From Neoarius graeffei (Eukaryota > Chordata > Actinopteri > Siluriformes > Ariidae), in NCBI RefSeq assembly GCF_027579695.1, contig NC_083583.1, positions 5,998,760-6,062,759 of the forward strand: 64,000 bases of DNA, read 5' to 3'. Below are positions 11,901-26,900 of the stretch, in pieces. Both the position numbers and the translations under genes were made by a program. Position 1 is the stretch's first letter, and each line of letters starts with the position of its first letter. The notes beneath the pieces were generated by a model. That model had not been told where the DNA came from and did not search any database. It saw nothing but the letters and a program-made list of their open reading frames with translations.

Positions 11901-14900
11901 TATACACATATATAAACCCACTGTTCACCTTTGCAGATGAGTGATGGAGGTTTCATGATCACAATGGTACTCAACATTCCAGTCGCCGCCTTTCTTTCTT
12001 TCGGCTACACTCACACTGCAGCTCGCGATGGTTTGTGATGGGTTATCGGTGAAAATGAGGTGTTTGGTGGCAATGCTTCTCTGAGCTTCAGGAAGTTTTC
12101 CTAAACCCATCTGCAAGTATTGGTCGACGAAAAAATCGCCACCAAATTTTCACTGCACGCATTTGAAATTTGTTCGCAATGTTTTTGGCCACTCAAGACG
12201 GAGACGCATCAGAAAACAACTCGCGAAGCTCGTAGAACGTTCGCCATGCATCGCATGCTTGGTGTCGATGTTACCGAGTTTTCAGCGCAAATTAAACCCA
12301 CTGCAAGCTGTAGTGTGACAGGACCTTGGACATCGTTAGAATTATCGAGAATTTCTTTATTTGATACTTGGGTTGATTTCAACAGTGAAGAATATCATCC
12401 AGAACTTCTGTTGCACAAAAACGTAACAATGTTTGGAAGATAATTATAAATTTAACAAACATTAAGATTGGAAGGTTTACTTGAAACATTAATAAAACCA
12501 GAACAAACTTTAAACAACACGGATAATCGCTCTTAAGTTAGTTAAAATTCTTACCTTGTCTATCTGAAAGCTATAAAGTTTTTGATCACAATTGAAAAGT
12601 GACATTTTCAAGAAACATTTTTAAAATTGTAGCACGTGTTAAAGCTGTTCCAGTGCTGTTAAAACGCACCAGAATGCACTGTTTTAAGTAAAATTTGCTG
12701 GGGGGGGGAGAGAACCCCTGAACCCCTCCCTCAATAATGTACGCTGTCAGAAATAGGGGTATGGTAGGAGCCCATTTCTGTACCCCAAGGTACAGTCGAC
12801 ACTAATGTACTCCCCAGAGCTAATTATTGGACTTCAGGGTAACTGGGTACCTTTTTCACGGTCAAAAGGTACACATGTTCCCAAGCAGTATTTAAAGGAT
12901 ACAAATAAGTACCTTAGTGGGTACTGCGCCGTCGGTGACGAGCCGTTGCACCCTAAAAGGTACAATAATATACTTTGTTTTGTGAGAGCGCACGCCTCAA
13001 CGCTGCCCGCATTCAGTCCCTCTTCCCCTCCGATCCTTTCAACTTCCCCCTTTACTTGGAAACTTGTCGTCAGGGCAGTTCTCCGTATTTAGCTCGCTCT
13101 TGAAGCGACTCTCACATTGCTTTAGATTGGACTGGGCTCTGACATGGCGCGTCACTGCGACTGACTCGAGTAAACCAAGTCAAACGTGCCATCACTCCAA
13201 CTTCCTGTTTCAAAAGGAAATGTCAACATATGGAATGAAATCACGCCTCTCGTTGGAACTTGGTCATATGACAAATCATCATGTGAACTCGAGGTGTGGC
13301 TTATTTGATTGACAAGCCATAGAAATTACCAACAAATGAATATTAATCCATAAAGCAGCCTGCAAACATTAGAGTACTTTTTTGAGTCAGTTTTGCTTCT
13401 AAGCACCTGACAAGAAATACGAATCGGATCTGGACCGTAGCGTAGCATTTCCACGTCTCTGGTTTGCTGATTAGCTCAGAGATACCATTTAGGGTAATGA
13501 AGATTCCTCGCGATTCATCTTTGTCAGCAATAGCGTCTACTGTGCCCTGGTGCACGCCTGGAATTCTCAGTGTGTCGCATACCTCCGCCCTGTCATGAGC
13601 TGGTTGAGGTTGTGCATCTATTAACAGTCGCATGACAGTTTCAGTTGGGAGGAATTTTTAATTTTTTTTTTTTTGCCTGTCAGTGGTGGAGCAACACCCA
13701 AACTGTCATGTTGGAGAGAGAGATGGGTTCACCGTAGGGTCCGGGAGGGGGGGAAAATAAGCAAATGAGCTGAGAAAAGGAAGGAGAACTCGTTAGTGGT
13801 GTGGTACGAGTGTTGGAATGAGGAGTTGATGAGGCTGAAGATTTAATTTGGTTAAATCAACCGTCTCAAAGCAGCTTTAAGTCGAAGGTGACGTCAGCAA
13901 GGAAAGACAAGAAACGGTTAGATATTAAAATCAGGATTTTCTCAAATGTATGCAAATTAGGTAGGCGCGTCCTTATAAAGTCAAGATTGACTAAAATGGT
14001 TCCTCGGGACAATCATATGGTGTATGTGTGGACCGCTCATGAGTTGCAATTGGGGTGTGGTTTTTTTTTTTTTGATACGTCATGTATGACGTCTCCTTTA
14101 AAGTGTAAAGAAAAAACTTTGGTAAGAAAGTAGCAGAGATGATCAGCGCCTCGTTTCAGACGATGTAGCTAGAACAGTAAACTTCACTTTGCTAATCAAA
14201 TCTGACAGTGAAACTTGTGCAAAGCTGAGCGTGCAACATGTAAATCAAACCCTTTTTAAACAAAGTGTATAAATTAAGCTTCCATCTCTCGTCTCAAAAA
14301 AAGTTTAAACATGTTTTTCATAACGACAAACAGTGTAACCACCAATTAGTGGTTTGTTATCGTCTTCTCATGATCAAACCTGGTGATTTCGCCTCCTACC
14401 ACTTCCTGTTTGTTTCTCTTCCCACCTTTTTTTTTTTTTTTTTGGTGCGCTTTTCAGGCCACGAGCTTCAGGATCTTGAACAGTGCTTGAATCTGATTGG
14501 CTCTCAGCACATTTCCATTGTGACAGTGAGTGAGCTGTCCAGAGCACGTTTTGGAGATGAGTGAACAATGGGTTCTGAGTTTGATGAAAGCTTTAAATTG
14601 GTGTTTACAAGCTGTAAGTAGGGGTGAGGAGGAACCCCAAAGGATCCGGCCATCAGCTTTATGAATTTCTACTCAGAAAATCACTTCAAAGCTCGTTAGC
14701 TCGGTACTTTTTCGATTGTAAACCAGTTAGATTCATGAGCTTTCTTTATACGCGATATCGTTTTTCCCCTCGGCGAATCACGTTACGCTTGCTGGACGTG
14801 GCGTCCCCTTTTTTTTTCCCCCCCTAAGTGTGTTCAAGTTGTTATGACGGCGATAAAGCTTCTGCCTTGAACAGTTTCTGTGGGTAAAATAAAGCTAAAC

Positions 14901-17900
14901 TAGTATGGGCAACATGCTTAAATTGATGATTATTTACTATAATATAATCCTAAGTTGTTGTTTTTCTCCAGAATTCTAATCAATGCTGATGCAAACTGAT
15001 TGATAGTTATCAGATTTAATTTTTTAAATTAGTATCTATCAAACATCTTGATACTCAAGTCAAAATTCTGGTATTGGGTCAACCGTCAGTCGTTTCTGCT
15101 GACGAGATCTGCAGTTGCTTGTTCACCGTGTTAAAGAACGTAGACGGTACCTGGCCAGGTATAGACCCTTTTCAGTCACCTGACCTTCGTAAATGCGACC
15201 ACCATTTTGGACATGTAGTGGACTTCGGCTCGAATCAGTTTGAATGCGAGGAAGGCGACAAACGAAAAACATAAAAGAAAAAGGAGCGAGATGCAGAAAA
15301 CACCTTCACTATCCAGCGACGTAGGGCATTTATAGGGCGAGCAGAGGGAGAGGTATTTGCAAAAATTGAGGTTAGCAGGCTTAAGGCCTCTGCATGCTCT
15401 TGCGACAAGGCTTTCGCAGATAGCTTTTCGCAGACAGTTGTAATTTATCGTTCAGCAGGGAGTAATAGGCGTGCGCGATGTTATTCACCGGCACAACGCA
15501 AGGGGGCGTGAAGTCGCTAGGAGTAGTTGGTGGGTGTGGTTAGTGGAGTGTTTATCCTCCGGTTACTTATAATGGCTAGAACTTTTTTTAATAATGACTA
15601 GAACTGGAGTCGTATAGATGTACGTACTTCCTCAATCAACCGCTCTTCGTGCTGCTCCATCTTCGCTCATGTTTTTAAAAATGGCGGTCGTGAAAACAAA
15701 CCAAACCGGGAAAGTAGGGAAGCGGAAGTGCGTGTACAGCGGATGTAGAGTGGACCAATCAGAGCCCTCTTGTCTGCGGCGCTGTCTGCGAGGCTTCTGC
15801 GGTGGTCACAATTTTTGGGAGGTGCGCGCAGAGCGTCTGCGAAGGTGGGGGGGCTACGCAGACACTGTCTGCGACGCTATCTGCGAGGACTGGGTTGTCA
15901 GCATAAATTGGCCTTTAGAGAACGACGTTTACCTGCTTCCACCAGGATTGTTCACTGACGTATGCTCCGGCTTGCTCCCCCTCAAATTAAGCAGCGCGCT
16001 CCGGAAGCCGGAGCGCGCTGCTTAATTTGAGGGGGAGCAAGCCGGAGTGTGCTCCGGAACCTCGGCCGGAGCACTCCGGGAGCAAGCCGGAGCGCGCTGC
16101 TTAATTTGAGGGGGAGCAAGCCAGAGCGCGCTCCGGAACCTCGGACGTTGGCTCCGGCAGCTATTTACACTGGATCCGGTGTAAATAGCTGCCGGATCAT
16201 AATTACAGTAAACTAGTAAATACAGTAAAGGAAAAACTTGAGACTGAAAGGTTTTAACAGTCATCCAAATGACTGAACGTAAACATTGCTACAGTAACAT
16301 ACCAGCTATGATGTTGTTGACATTAGCTAGTCAACAATAGCTACTACAAAATAACAAAGAGGTTACAATGGGTTATTTTAGCCTATTTGGTTACACACTC
16401 GCCGCCACAGAATGTTAACAGCAATGTAATGCCTTTTCTGGCTAATTTTATTCGTCTTACCTCCAACAAAGTGGTCACTACACAAGCGTTGGTATGCCGA
16501 GGGCTGCCAATCTGATAATGGCCGCTATCCATCTTCTCCGTCGGGGTCCGATAAAATGATAACCCTTGCCTTGTTTGTTGATGGTTACTACATCCAGGTG
16601 CACAACAATATAATGGCATGATGGAAGTCTTGCTGAAAGTAAAAACTTTTTGTTGCTGTTCCTCAATGCTGGCTGTGGTAAACTACTGGTAGTACATGTC
16701 CAAAATGGCGGCCGCGTTTGTCGTGACGTAACGTGAAAAGGGTCCATACTGACAAAACGTACCAGAGCATGAAGAATATATTAAGCCCCACCCACTTTGC
16801 GAAAGCACTGTGAGCAGTGGAGGCTTTTGGAAGGTGTTCGGGGTCGAGCCACTGCTTTGATGATTTATTATTTGTTGCTGTCTGAAAATCCGGTCACAGA
16901 ACTGAACAGCGCTCTTTTTGTGTGTGTGTGTGTGTGTGTGTTCGTTCAATGCTCGAGCTCATGCATTTCTTTATCAAGTTATTTGTCATTATGGTTATGC
17001 AACTTTTTTTTTTGTGGGTGACACTGGTGAGCTACTATTGCCTGAACTGTTTGAACTTTGCCCCCTGGCCATGTCTCTGTCGTTCATTGTGTCATCACGT
17101 CGCCATGCCAAAATAGTACACACGGCCAACTTGTGTTAATCCTCCTTCCAAGCGGGCAGCGAGAGGGGAGCTTAGTGTGGTACGTGCAGCTCGCCTGCAG
17201 AAAAGAAGCAGAGTGGAATTCTTTCTGTTGTGGGCCGTATTAGCGGCGCGGAGGCCCTCGGATTACAGCTCGCCGTTGTGCCGTTTCAGCACCGTTGCAG
17301 AGCTCCGCCTGCTTCAGCTGCATTTTCTTTTCTCTCCCTTTTTCACATGTATTGAATGCAGAGAGGCCAGTTGTCATGTTTGCAGAGCCTTTTCACGTTT
17401 CTCTACCAACACGTTAAAGCTATTCGTCTATATCCACAGTTTGAAGGTTTTCTCACCAGGTAAACCATTCTGAGCTCCACCTCCCAGTGTGAAGCTCTGC
17501 GCTCGGTAGATTTTCGACTTAATCCTGATTGCACTAAACGGCATTAAGTTAATTATAGCGCGCTGGATGAAAGCAGGTTGGCTGCAGGCGAGCAGGATCG
17601 TGAGATTTAGATTGGTGAAGGTCAGAGAGGCTCGGCGTCAGGGTTTAGCCGTCAGGAAGCCGTGTTTCAGGGAAAAGCTTATTTCAGGAAACTGGCTGAA
17701 AGCTGGAAAATATTTAATTTCAGTCTATATTGATAATTATCGATCACTCTTTAATGACCTGTTTTTGCCATGTTAATTAGTACGCGAGAACACGGTTGAG
17801 TTGAACCACTTTTTCAATTTGAAGACCATGTCAAGTTTCCCCACACAGACTTGACTCCGGTGGACCGCTCGGGAACATTCACCGCCGCCCAGAGTGTGTT

Positions 17901-20900
17901 TGTTTGACCTGTTTTAGCAAATACAAACGAAGAAGGAGAACATTCTGTGAGCGATGGATGGATAAATAATGAACAGAACGTACTGTGATGGAACGATTGA
18001 CCCCGTCGATGGTCACATGTTTGGAGAGCTGTGCATCTTGTGTGTTCATGTCAGCGTTGCCATGGCAACATGACGCACTCGAGTCCTTTCAGTGTGTTTT
18101 CTTTAATCTTAAACCGATTATGGAAAGGACGTGTATGTTTTATTATTTTTTTGTCTCGGTGACAAATTATTCGCTCATCCACAGGCCAGGATGAGTTTAT
18201 GCGATCGCGCATCATCCGTCCACAGTTTACAGAAATTGCTACTCCTCCTACAGGATCGATCAAACTCTCATAAGGGGTGTTCACACGGCACATATTTGCA
18301 TCGATGCTGCACCGATGTATTTTGTTGCGATATATCTTACACCGGTGTAAATTTTGTGGAGCGTTCACACGTCACAAACCTGCTTACTAGAGAGAAGCGT
18401 GTTAGCACCGGTGCAGCCCCACTTGCGTTCACACGGCAGTTTTTGCGACCGTGCTATACGATAGTAATAATGCGGAAATGAAATATGCGCATGCGTGAAA
18501 ACGTACTTCCTTTTCCCGGTTGTCATGGCATCACCAAGCACCGGGAAAACAGCATGGATGAAGACACCAGTGTTGCCAGATACTGCTGACGTTTTCCAGC
18601 CCAAAATATGTTCAAATCCGCCAAAATGCACTTAAAACCGCCCAATCTGGCAACACTGGAAGACACGCAGTTCTGTTGTTGTTGATATTCGCCATTTTGG
18701 AAGCGCAAAATACCAGGATGCAAATTATTCAATGCCCGTATGTAATCAACTCTCCTCACGCGTAGCGAGTCTACCCCTGTAGCGTTCAGACGTCCCATTT
18801 TATATCGGTGCTGCCCCGCAAACTAGCATTTACTCCGGAGTAAATTTCTTAAACCACCTCCCGAGCAGGGTTAGATTTGCACCGGTTTAAGCAGCTTTCA
18901 GGGGCGACACCGGTATAACTTTGTACCGTGTGAACGCTCTACCGGGGCAGCCCCGGTGCTACACCGGAGTAAAAGTTGCCGTGTGAACACCCCTTTACAT
19001 TGTTCCCCAGGTGGGTGTGCAGAAAAGTTGTCAAGACGGTTGAGCCACCTGTCGTATTTACGATTTTATGGGCGTCTTGGCCGGTATGAGCTCCAGAAAT
19101 CGCAGATAGAACATTTTAAAAGCAGCCTGTGCTCTTCGCTGATGCGTATTTATGTATATGATTTACTGAGCAGCGTGAACGGAGACTACAATACGATCTG
19201 TAGTCACGAGGTAGAGCAGGATTGTGCTGGCAGCGAATTCCAGCTCTTTCCGCCGACTGCATTTTCAACTTGCTCATTTTCTCACTCCACACTGTTTCTG
19301 GTGTCGCATCTTGATGGCGCTGCCAAATAATACACCTGTCAAATGATCGGCTGTTTGTGTGTCGCTTGCCGCGCTGTTATTTAGAGATGCATGATGTGAT
19401 TGGCTGGTTTATGAACCAGTAAGGGAGCACGCATGGAGTTTTTGTTCCAGCGACCAAACTTTGCTTATTATGTTCTTTTCTAGCAGTTTGCATTAACTAT
19501 TTTTATGTGAAACTATCAAACATTCTACTGAACAGTTTTCTTGTTGCTATTGAGGTGAGGAAACAGTGAAGCTGTTAATATTTCATTGTACATAATGAAC
19601 TGAACATTGCTGGGAAACGAACATCGCATAATGACCGCGTGCACGGCTAGAAATAGTTTTAGTACGGGTGAGGTCATCTCTGTGTTTGCAGATGCTCCTT
19701 GACTGATGCGTACAAACAAACAAAAAAAAGAAGCACTTTTTCACCACTCGAGTCTCGCCGCTACTACAGTAAGCGGATAAACCCGGGGGCCGACCGTTAT
19801 GCAAACCTGCGCGACCTCTGATTATTGTACAATGGAGTCACAGTTGAGAGGGAATTTTTCGATGCCAAAGTAAACATATTACGAGCTTTGCCTTCAGAAG
19901 AGCCCACAATCGCTGCTTGAGTATTCAAAAGGGCTGACGATATCGAACAGCGGACTTTTCAACTAGCATCTCGTTCTGAAAAGCTCTTTGTGTCACATGC
20001 TCGAACAGTGCAGGGAGCCAATCAGAGCGCAGCCTGAAAGTGTACAAATGATGCATAAGGTTCAGGTGGTGTTTACATTAGACCGTATCCGTATCGTTTT
20101 CGTTGCGGATGCCAGGGGTGATAGCGTTCCGGCGCGCCGTGGCTGGGGAAAAAAAAAAATCTAGTTCGCCCATTGTCCTGTGTCATTCTGAGATGCGCAG
20201 ATAGACAGTAAGGCAGCTGGGCCATAGAAGGTTCACGCTGCACGCTACACGTTCACGTGAAGAACCGGACCCTGGGCCATTAAACTTCAACTTTTCTCGG
20301 TAGTCGTCCATTTTATCTCCCTAGACCCGTTCTGATTGGCTGGCGCGGCGGTGACCTTGGGGTCGTGCATGCATTGACTGGAATTTCCATCTTCACGCCT
20401 AGAAAAAAGTGTGCATGTTCATTTCTCGCTTCACGCGTGAAGTGTGCAACGTGAACGCCGTTCTATGGCCCAGAGCAAGTCATGCTACGTTTGTCCACTT
20501 TTCTTTACACGCGTGTAGCATGCAGCGTGAACCTTCTATGGCCCAGCTGCCTTAAGGGAATTCCGAATTCCCTTTACTGTCTATCTGCGCATCTCAGAAT
20601 GACACAGGACAATGGGCGAACTAGATTTTTTATTTTTTTTTCCCAGCCACGGCGCGCCGGAACGCTATCACCCCTGCGATGCACTGTCCGTGCACATTAA
20701 AACGCCGGAAAACGACTCCACAGGCGGAACAGTTTGAATCCGCCAGGGCCCACGTATTCAACCCAGTACGTATCTGATCCGGTGCTGTGTAAACATTGAG
20801 GAACGAGAATACGCTGTGCTGAGCTGTAGCTGACGTCATTGGACAACGTCACTGTGACATCCACCTTCCTGATTCGCTGCCGTTGGTCATGCCACATTGG

Positions 20901-23900
20901 TCATGTGAATGAGCAATACAGGAAGTGTGTTGGTTACCGTAGCACTAAATAGTCTTGTTGTAATCGCAAAAAACGGCCGTTCTGCGAGGTGAAGAGTGTA
21001 CTGAACACTGTTAGATCCTTCTAGCATAAACACAAAGGCCATACACGGTGTAAAAAAGGCGTCATTGTAGTATCAGTACCGCCGATAACAGACTGGCATA
21101 CTTCATTTTTTACAACGACATCCTTCCACTTGCAAGTGGTGAGTGACTTGCGCATGCCCAATATGCACTGGGATCATATGACGTGCCGTCTAATTAGTCA
21201 TGTGATTAGCGTATCCATGTATTGGCGTTGCTGTGTGCACGGGGAACGGTTTTGTTGCGGGCACAGAAATTGTGTGTGTACGCGAATCGTTTTAAAAACG
21301 TTAATCTGATGATCCGCTGATTCGAAATAATATAAACAGGGCCTTAGACTGAAAACGTGAACAGCACCCACCATCAGTACTCCCGGCCGAGTCTGTCGTG
21401 GTGGAATTTATCATAAAGTGAAAAGTGATTGTTCATTTCTTGGACTAAATGTGGAATAAAGTAAGTTAAACGATTAAATGGTGACAGGGTAATGACTGCT
21501 CAGGACTCCAGAGGTAAATGCACATCTGTAACTGCAGGCTGAAGAACATTTGTGATTATTTAACATGTAGTTGAACAGAATTCAGAAATGCATGCAAGCA
21601 CACACACGGAGTGTCCTTACAGGAATAACCGGTTTTATTTTAACCAAAACAGAACACATGAATTATCTCCGAGTGTGTGTTTTTATCGACTGGATATGCT
21701 GCATACAGTTTGATAAACCAGACTGGCTCTTGAACTGCTAAGTTAAATTTCACTCTTTAGTAAAGTTTAACATTTGAAATGTAAGAAAATGTACAAAAAA
21801 AAAAAAAGTGGGCAAGAGCTGGGCGATATGATGTGGTATCAGTATCATGATAAATTGTCACTGTTTTTTGAGATCATGGATAATGGTTGTTTTTGAAAAT
21901 TTTTTCTTTTTAACAATTAGAAAAATTTTTTTTTTATCACAACCTGTTAGTAAATACTAATTTTATATAATAAAAATGTCTTTTTATTTATTTTTTTATT
22001 AATAGTGAACAAGTTTAGTGTGGTCATGGTTTTTAAGGCAACATGTATCGAAGTAATGATGTCCTTTAAAAAAATAGATTAATTTTTTTTATTACAACCA
22101 GTTAGTAAAAATTTATATTAAAAACATTATATAATTTAAATTAATAGTTAATAATTTTAGTATTGTCACAGTTTTTCCGGCAGAGGCAATGTGTATGGGA
22201 GTCACAATTTTTTTTTTTTAAAATAAACAATTAGATCATTAATTTTTTTTTATTACAGCCAGTTAGTAGACTTTAATAAAATGTATTAAAATTTAATTAA
22301 TAGTTAACAATTTTAGTGATCGTTTTTTAAGGCAACATGTACCGAAGTAACCAGGGTTTTTTCTAGAAAAATTTAGTATGAGGGCGCTCATCATGGCTGG
22401 GGGGAGATGGTGCCGGTTGTCATTTTTTTAAGTATACTTAATATTTAAAAGGGCGGTGGGTTTGGTGTTTTGGAGCGACCAGAACTCGAGCTGTGTCTGA
22501 GAGATATCAGTCTGTCAGAGTTTGAGTCTTATTTCTGTTCCATTAGTATCTCTTAGGTCTCGAGATCTCCAACGCTGAACACTCGAGCAGTTCAACAAAG
22601 GGAAGGTTGTGAAATCAAGGTGTTTTTATCTCTTACAATCGCAAGTTTTCTCGCCCACGTTGTTCCACTGAACCGTGGCTGGAGGGACCGAGTTGCTCGT
22701 CGCTGATCCGGCGTGACTCGTGACTTTCAGGCTCGTCCTTTCACCTGCATTGATAAAACTGAGGAATGACTTATGACCGTTTACCCAGCAGGATTTAGTT
22801 ACATGCTTTTTAGTGTTTGAAGTCGTATTTACACCACCTTTAAAGCAAATCTGGAGCAGTAAATCACGGTATAAACATGAAACTGGATCTGTGGACTCCA
22901 GGAATAAACCGTGTGTTTAAATGGATGGTCCTTGACAGCACAAGTATTTTAAAGCCTTTTTTTAGTCCAAAAAACCCTCTCAATTTGTTTCCAACTCGTA
23001 TTAAACTGAGAGTATGTTCACATTTTAGAGTATTAAGTGCATTAGACTAAGTTGTACTGTTTTTAATTTTAATTTACTTATTGGCTTCTGAGCTAACATT
23101 TGTCTTGTTTACTGCAAATTTCTTATAGAAGCGTCTGTTTTTTACATCTTCATTTCCTTCATTGCCAGCGTTCCAGTGCTGAACAGGCATCGGGAATCTT
23201 CTAGGAAAAAAAAAACTAACTTGTGGTTGTGTATGTAAGGTTTTAATTTTAAAACTCCTCAGTTTTCTCTCGGGTTTTAGTCTGGGTCGATTCCCGTCCA
23301 GCCGTCAGCTTTTCTCCATCATACAGCAGGTTCTAACCGGGAGGGTGAAGGGTCTCGCGTGCTTCCTTCAAGATGCATGAATGAATGATTGTACCTTTTT
23401 CAAATCAAACTGCTGCTCCTGCTGCATCACGAGGTGATGGAACATCCTCTGAGGAGAGCACGAGTCGCTCTCTTGCTCATACATTACCTCACAGACGCCC
23501 ACGATTGGTTTGCGTCGCTGTGATTGACGGGAGCAAAATTATTTGCCCCCCACCAAGATAGGACTGCGAATTTTGCTCTCCTGGACGTGGGTTTGAACTT
23601 GAGTCGCGCCTTGCTGTAAAAATTTTATCTCATTTAAATAATTTTGGTAAAACACTTAAGAGTATGTTGATGAGACGTGGATGATATGATGATAAATACT
23701 GGTTAGGGCTCGAAATTAACTTTTTTTCTTTGTGTCCCCCAGTGGTCCCGAATTCTGTGTTGTATTGTCCCGAATGGAAGCAATAGTGTCCCCATTTTTT
23801 TCCTCTCTGAAATAACCAGTGGTTAATATTATCATATGAAGTTACTATTATATTTGTAACGATGCGATTTTGAACCCTTTATATCATTTTTACAATAAGT

Positions 23901-26900
23901 CACAAGACACAAGCAACACATGTCCTATACATCATCTACTTCAAAATTACAGTTATTGCATTTTCAGTTTATTAAACTTTGGCGATCTCACTGTATGAAT
24001 AGATACCCGTTTATTTAAAGGGGCCAACTAGCTCATTCAGAAAATGTTTCAACTCCCTACATCTGCAGTACACTTTAGTTGAAAATAAGACCCCTTTTAT
24101 GTTCATTTCATCTACTTATAGCTACCTTGAATATCTGTTGGCACTTATAAGGCCAACTTATAATTTTCACCATTACTGTTATCCATTTTTATGAACTTTC
24201 TGTTATCCATTACCGTTATCCATTTTTATGAACTTTCCGTTATCCATTTTATGAACTTTCGCTGCCGAAACGTGGGGGCAAACGTTAGCAACATCAGCAT
24301 AGTGGCAGGTCCGAGCCTAGTTGTGCTGCTGACTGACTAAACTTTCTGAACTAGAAAGACACCAAGAAAACTCACTTATTCTGTTGAACGGTATCTTCCG
24401 TCAATATCATCCACATCATTCCTGTTGTATTTTATAACGTGTCTAACAGTGTTCATTAAGTTCATTCAGTTGCTAGCGTTGCCTGCAGACCAGGCGATGA
24501 CACTTTGGATCCTGAAGGTCCCGGAGACATTATGTCTGGGCTTTCAGTTTCTTCCCCGCGGTCGGTCCACTTCAACCACTTCAGTATTTTTGTTCTGGCA
24601 AGAGTCGGCGCAGCGTGTGCGGTAGCAATTCCATTCCAAGTCCATATAATGCGGACTCCGGCCGAAGATTCTAGAACAGAATGCGCTGCTCTGTAGCCTA
24701 CTGATGCAGGTGCATCGAAAGTGTAGCTACTATGTATTTTTCGCTGTTAACGTTTTAAAATTAAAATTGACAAATTAGGTGAATGTCTACGTATGTGTTA
24801 CGGCTTTGTAAATAATATTAATGTAGAACTTTTTTTCTAGATCTATTTTTTTTCCATTGTCCCGGGATTGTCCCAGATATGATGATTTTGTGTCCCGATG
24901 ACATTTTTTATGGTCCCCGGGACGTCGGGACACCGTTAGTTTCGAGCACTGATACTGGTGCTCTAAGCTTTCATGATGTGCGTAATATCGGACTTGCTGC
25001 CATGAAAAGCCGAGCAGGCGAGGGGGAAAAAGATGCAACGTGAATGCTTAGCGCATTGCTATATAGTAATAAATACTGGTTCTTATTTTTTTTGTTTGTT
25101 TGTTTGTTCATTTATTCCAACCAAACCAGTGAGATCAGTCTTGTTTTGTATTGGCTCATGAATTCCAGGATTGAAATTCACTTGAAGGAAGTTGGCCCGA
25201 AACACAAGTAACCTTTACCAGGGAAAAAATCCGTCATCCTTTCTTCTTGGTGAATTTTAAAACGTAGAAAAGCAAAGTTTTCCAGTCGTCTCCCGTATCG
25301 CCGGAGCATGACGTTAAAAACTGCAAGTGGTTCGGCTAAACAGTGAATAAGAAGCCAGCGGAACCGTATCGCTAGATGAGGTCTCTTTTTCTGTAAAACG
25401 GACGAATGGTGAAAAATCTGCGGGGAAAATTCGCAACCATTTATAAGAATACATTTGATGCCTGTGACGTCTTGGACTTCTGAGATGAAATTTATCACGA
25501 TCTTGATTTTGTCATTGTTTTGGAGCTTATAACTGATGAAATTATCAGTATCTTATTAACGTTGGCCACACGCTTACGTTCCTTTATAAACATTAACAGG
25601 ATTATTTAATCATACACTTCACCTTTGTTTTGAGATGGTGGTTATTTTTATTTCCCGAGCTCCTTCAGGAGTTTACTGCCTTGACGAGCTAAACTAACCA
25701 ACTCTCGTTTATTTACCCTATTACACGGTTAAATTATTGGAATTATTAACATGTGAAAGTGGTTAAATATTAAAAATCTTGCTGTTTGTTTCCACAGTAC
25801 ATCTTTGGGGAGTTCAGCCCGGACGAGTTCAATCAGTTCTTCGTGACGCCTCGCTGTTTTGTTGAGGTAAAACAAAACAAAAAACACCACTTTTGTTTGT
25901 TTATTAAATCAATTTTTTGAGTTTTCCCAAGAAATTAAGATTGACACCAGAGCTCACTTTTATTCTCCAGCTATGCTTTGATTTCTCTTCTATAGTTTTC
26001 TTTAAAAAAAAAAAAACTAGTTTGCTGATGTGGTAAATGTCTTAAAAGATCCTTAAAGAGGTATTTATTAGAGCTGTCAATATGATGTTATTGTCCGTCG
26101 TTAACTCATGATTAATCGTACTTTTTTTTAAAAAATCTGTTCTAAATGAACCTTAAAGGCATATTTTTCAGGTTTTTGCGGAGTGGGAGTGGACAAATAT
26201 GCTTGCTTTATGCAAATGTATGCGATCAGGTCAGGAAGGGTAAAGCTGGACAGAGCAAAAATGATTTTTATGGATATTTTTTTATTCCTCCTCTGCATTT
26301 AAAAAAAACAAAAAAACAAAGCAGCGTTAACTTTATAATTTTGAGGCTTTCGCACAATTTCAGTGTGAACAAACCAGTACGGTGTTTTCCTCTGGTCCTG
26401 TCCTTAACTTCCAGCCTTAAACTATATGCAATAAAATAAACTAAACTAAACACGCTCGCTGACGTGGACAACAGTAGTGGCTTTCATAAAGACGTTTTCC
26501 AGTAAAATGCAAAAACTCACTGGTAAATATACAGTACATTTCACAAGCAAATATTGCATTTATAAACACTTAGATCACTCAGACATTTCTCAGAATAAAA
26601 CAAACTCTTTCACTCTCACGCCAGTGTGCAGCCTGCGTGCTTTGAGACACACACACACACACACACACACACACCTGGACCTTAACACGTCGTCTTTTCT
26701 CCCCTCTGGACCATCAAAAGCATTTGAAAAAAAATACACACGTTTTATGTAAACAGTCAGGATGCAGCAAAATATGTTGATTCTATACATAAGTGCACTT
26801 TATCACGACTTGCACCCACCGATCAGCTACTAGCTACATTAGGGCTGGGCATCAGTCAATCTCCTAGATCGATTCGATTTCGATTCTTAGGGTTTTAAAT

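Larger units (their letters stand above)
15164..16744 (-). mobile_element. ISL2EU-like composite element with THAP relic
   Basis: Imperfect inverted ends GACCCTTTTCAGTCAC (15164) and GTAACGTGAAAAGGGTC (16744), with TATA on the left and CATA on the right, resemble the GACCCCTTTCAC termini of the elements at 28735-29760 and 36156-37156. It contains a Harbinger insertion (15384-15914), two strong hairpins, and a THAP-like frame on the - strand. Superfamily assignment is an inference from the termini plus cargo. Confidence 0.6.

Noticed and set aside
12120-12443. 107-codon + strand frame in intron 1
   Set aside because: Does not resemble any family I know and is not flanked by plausible splice sites in frame with usp10.
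13343-13633. 96-codon - strand frame
   Set aside because: No recognisable motif, no terminal repeats or splice context; left as unassigned sequence.
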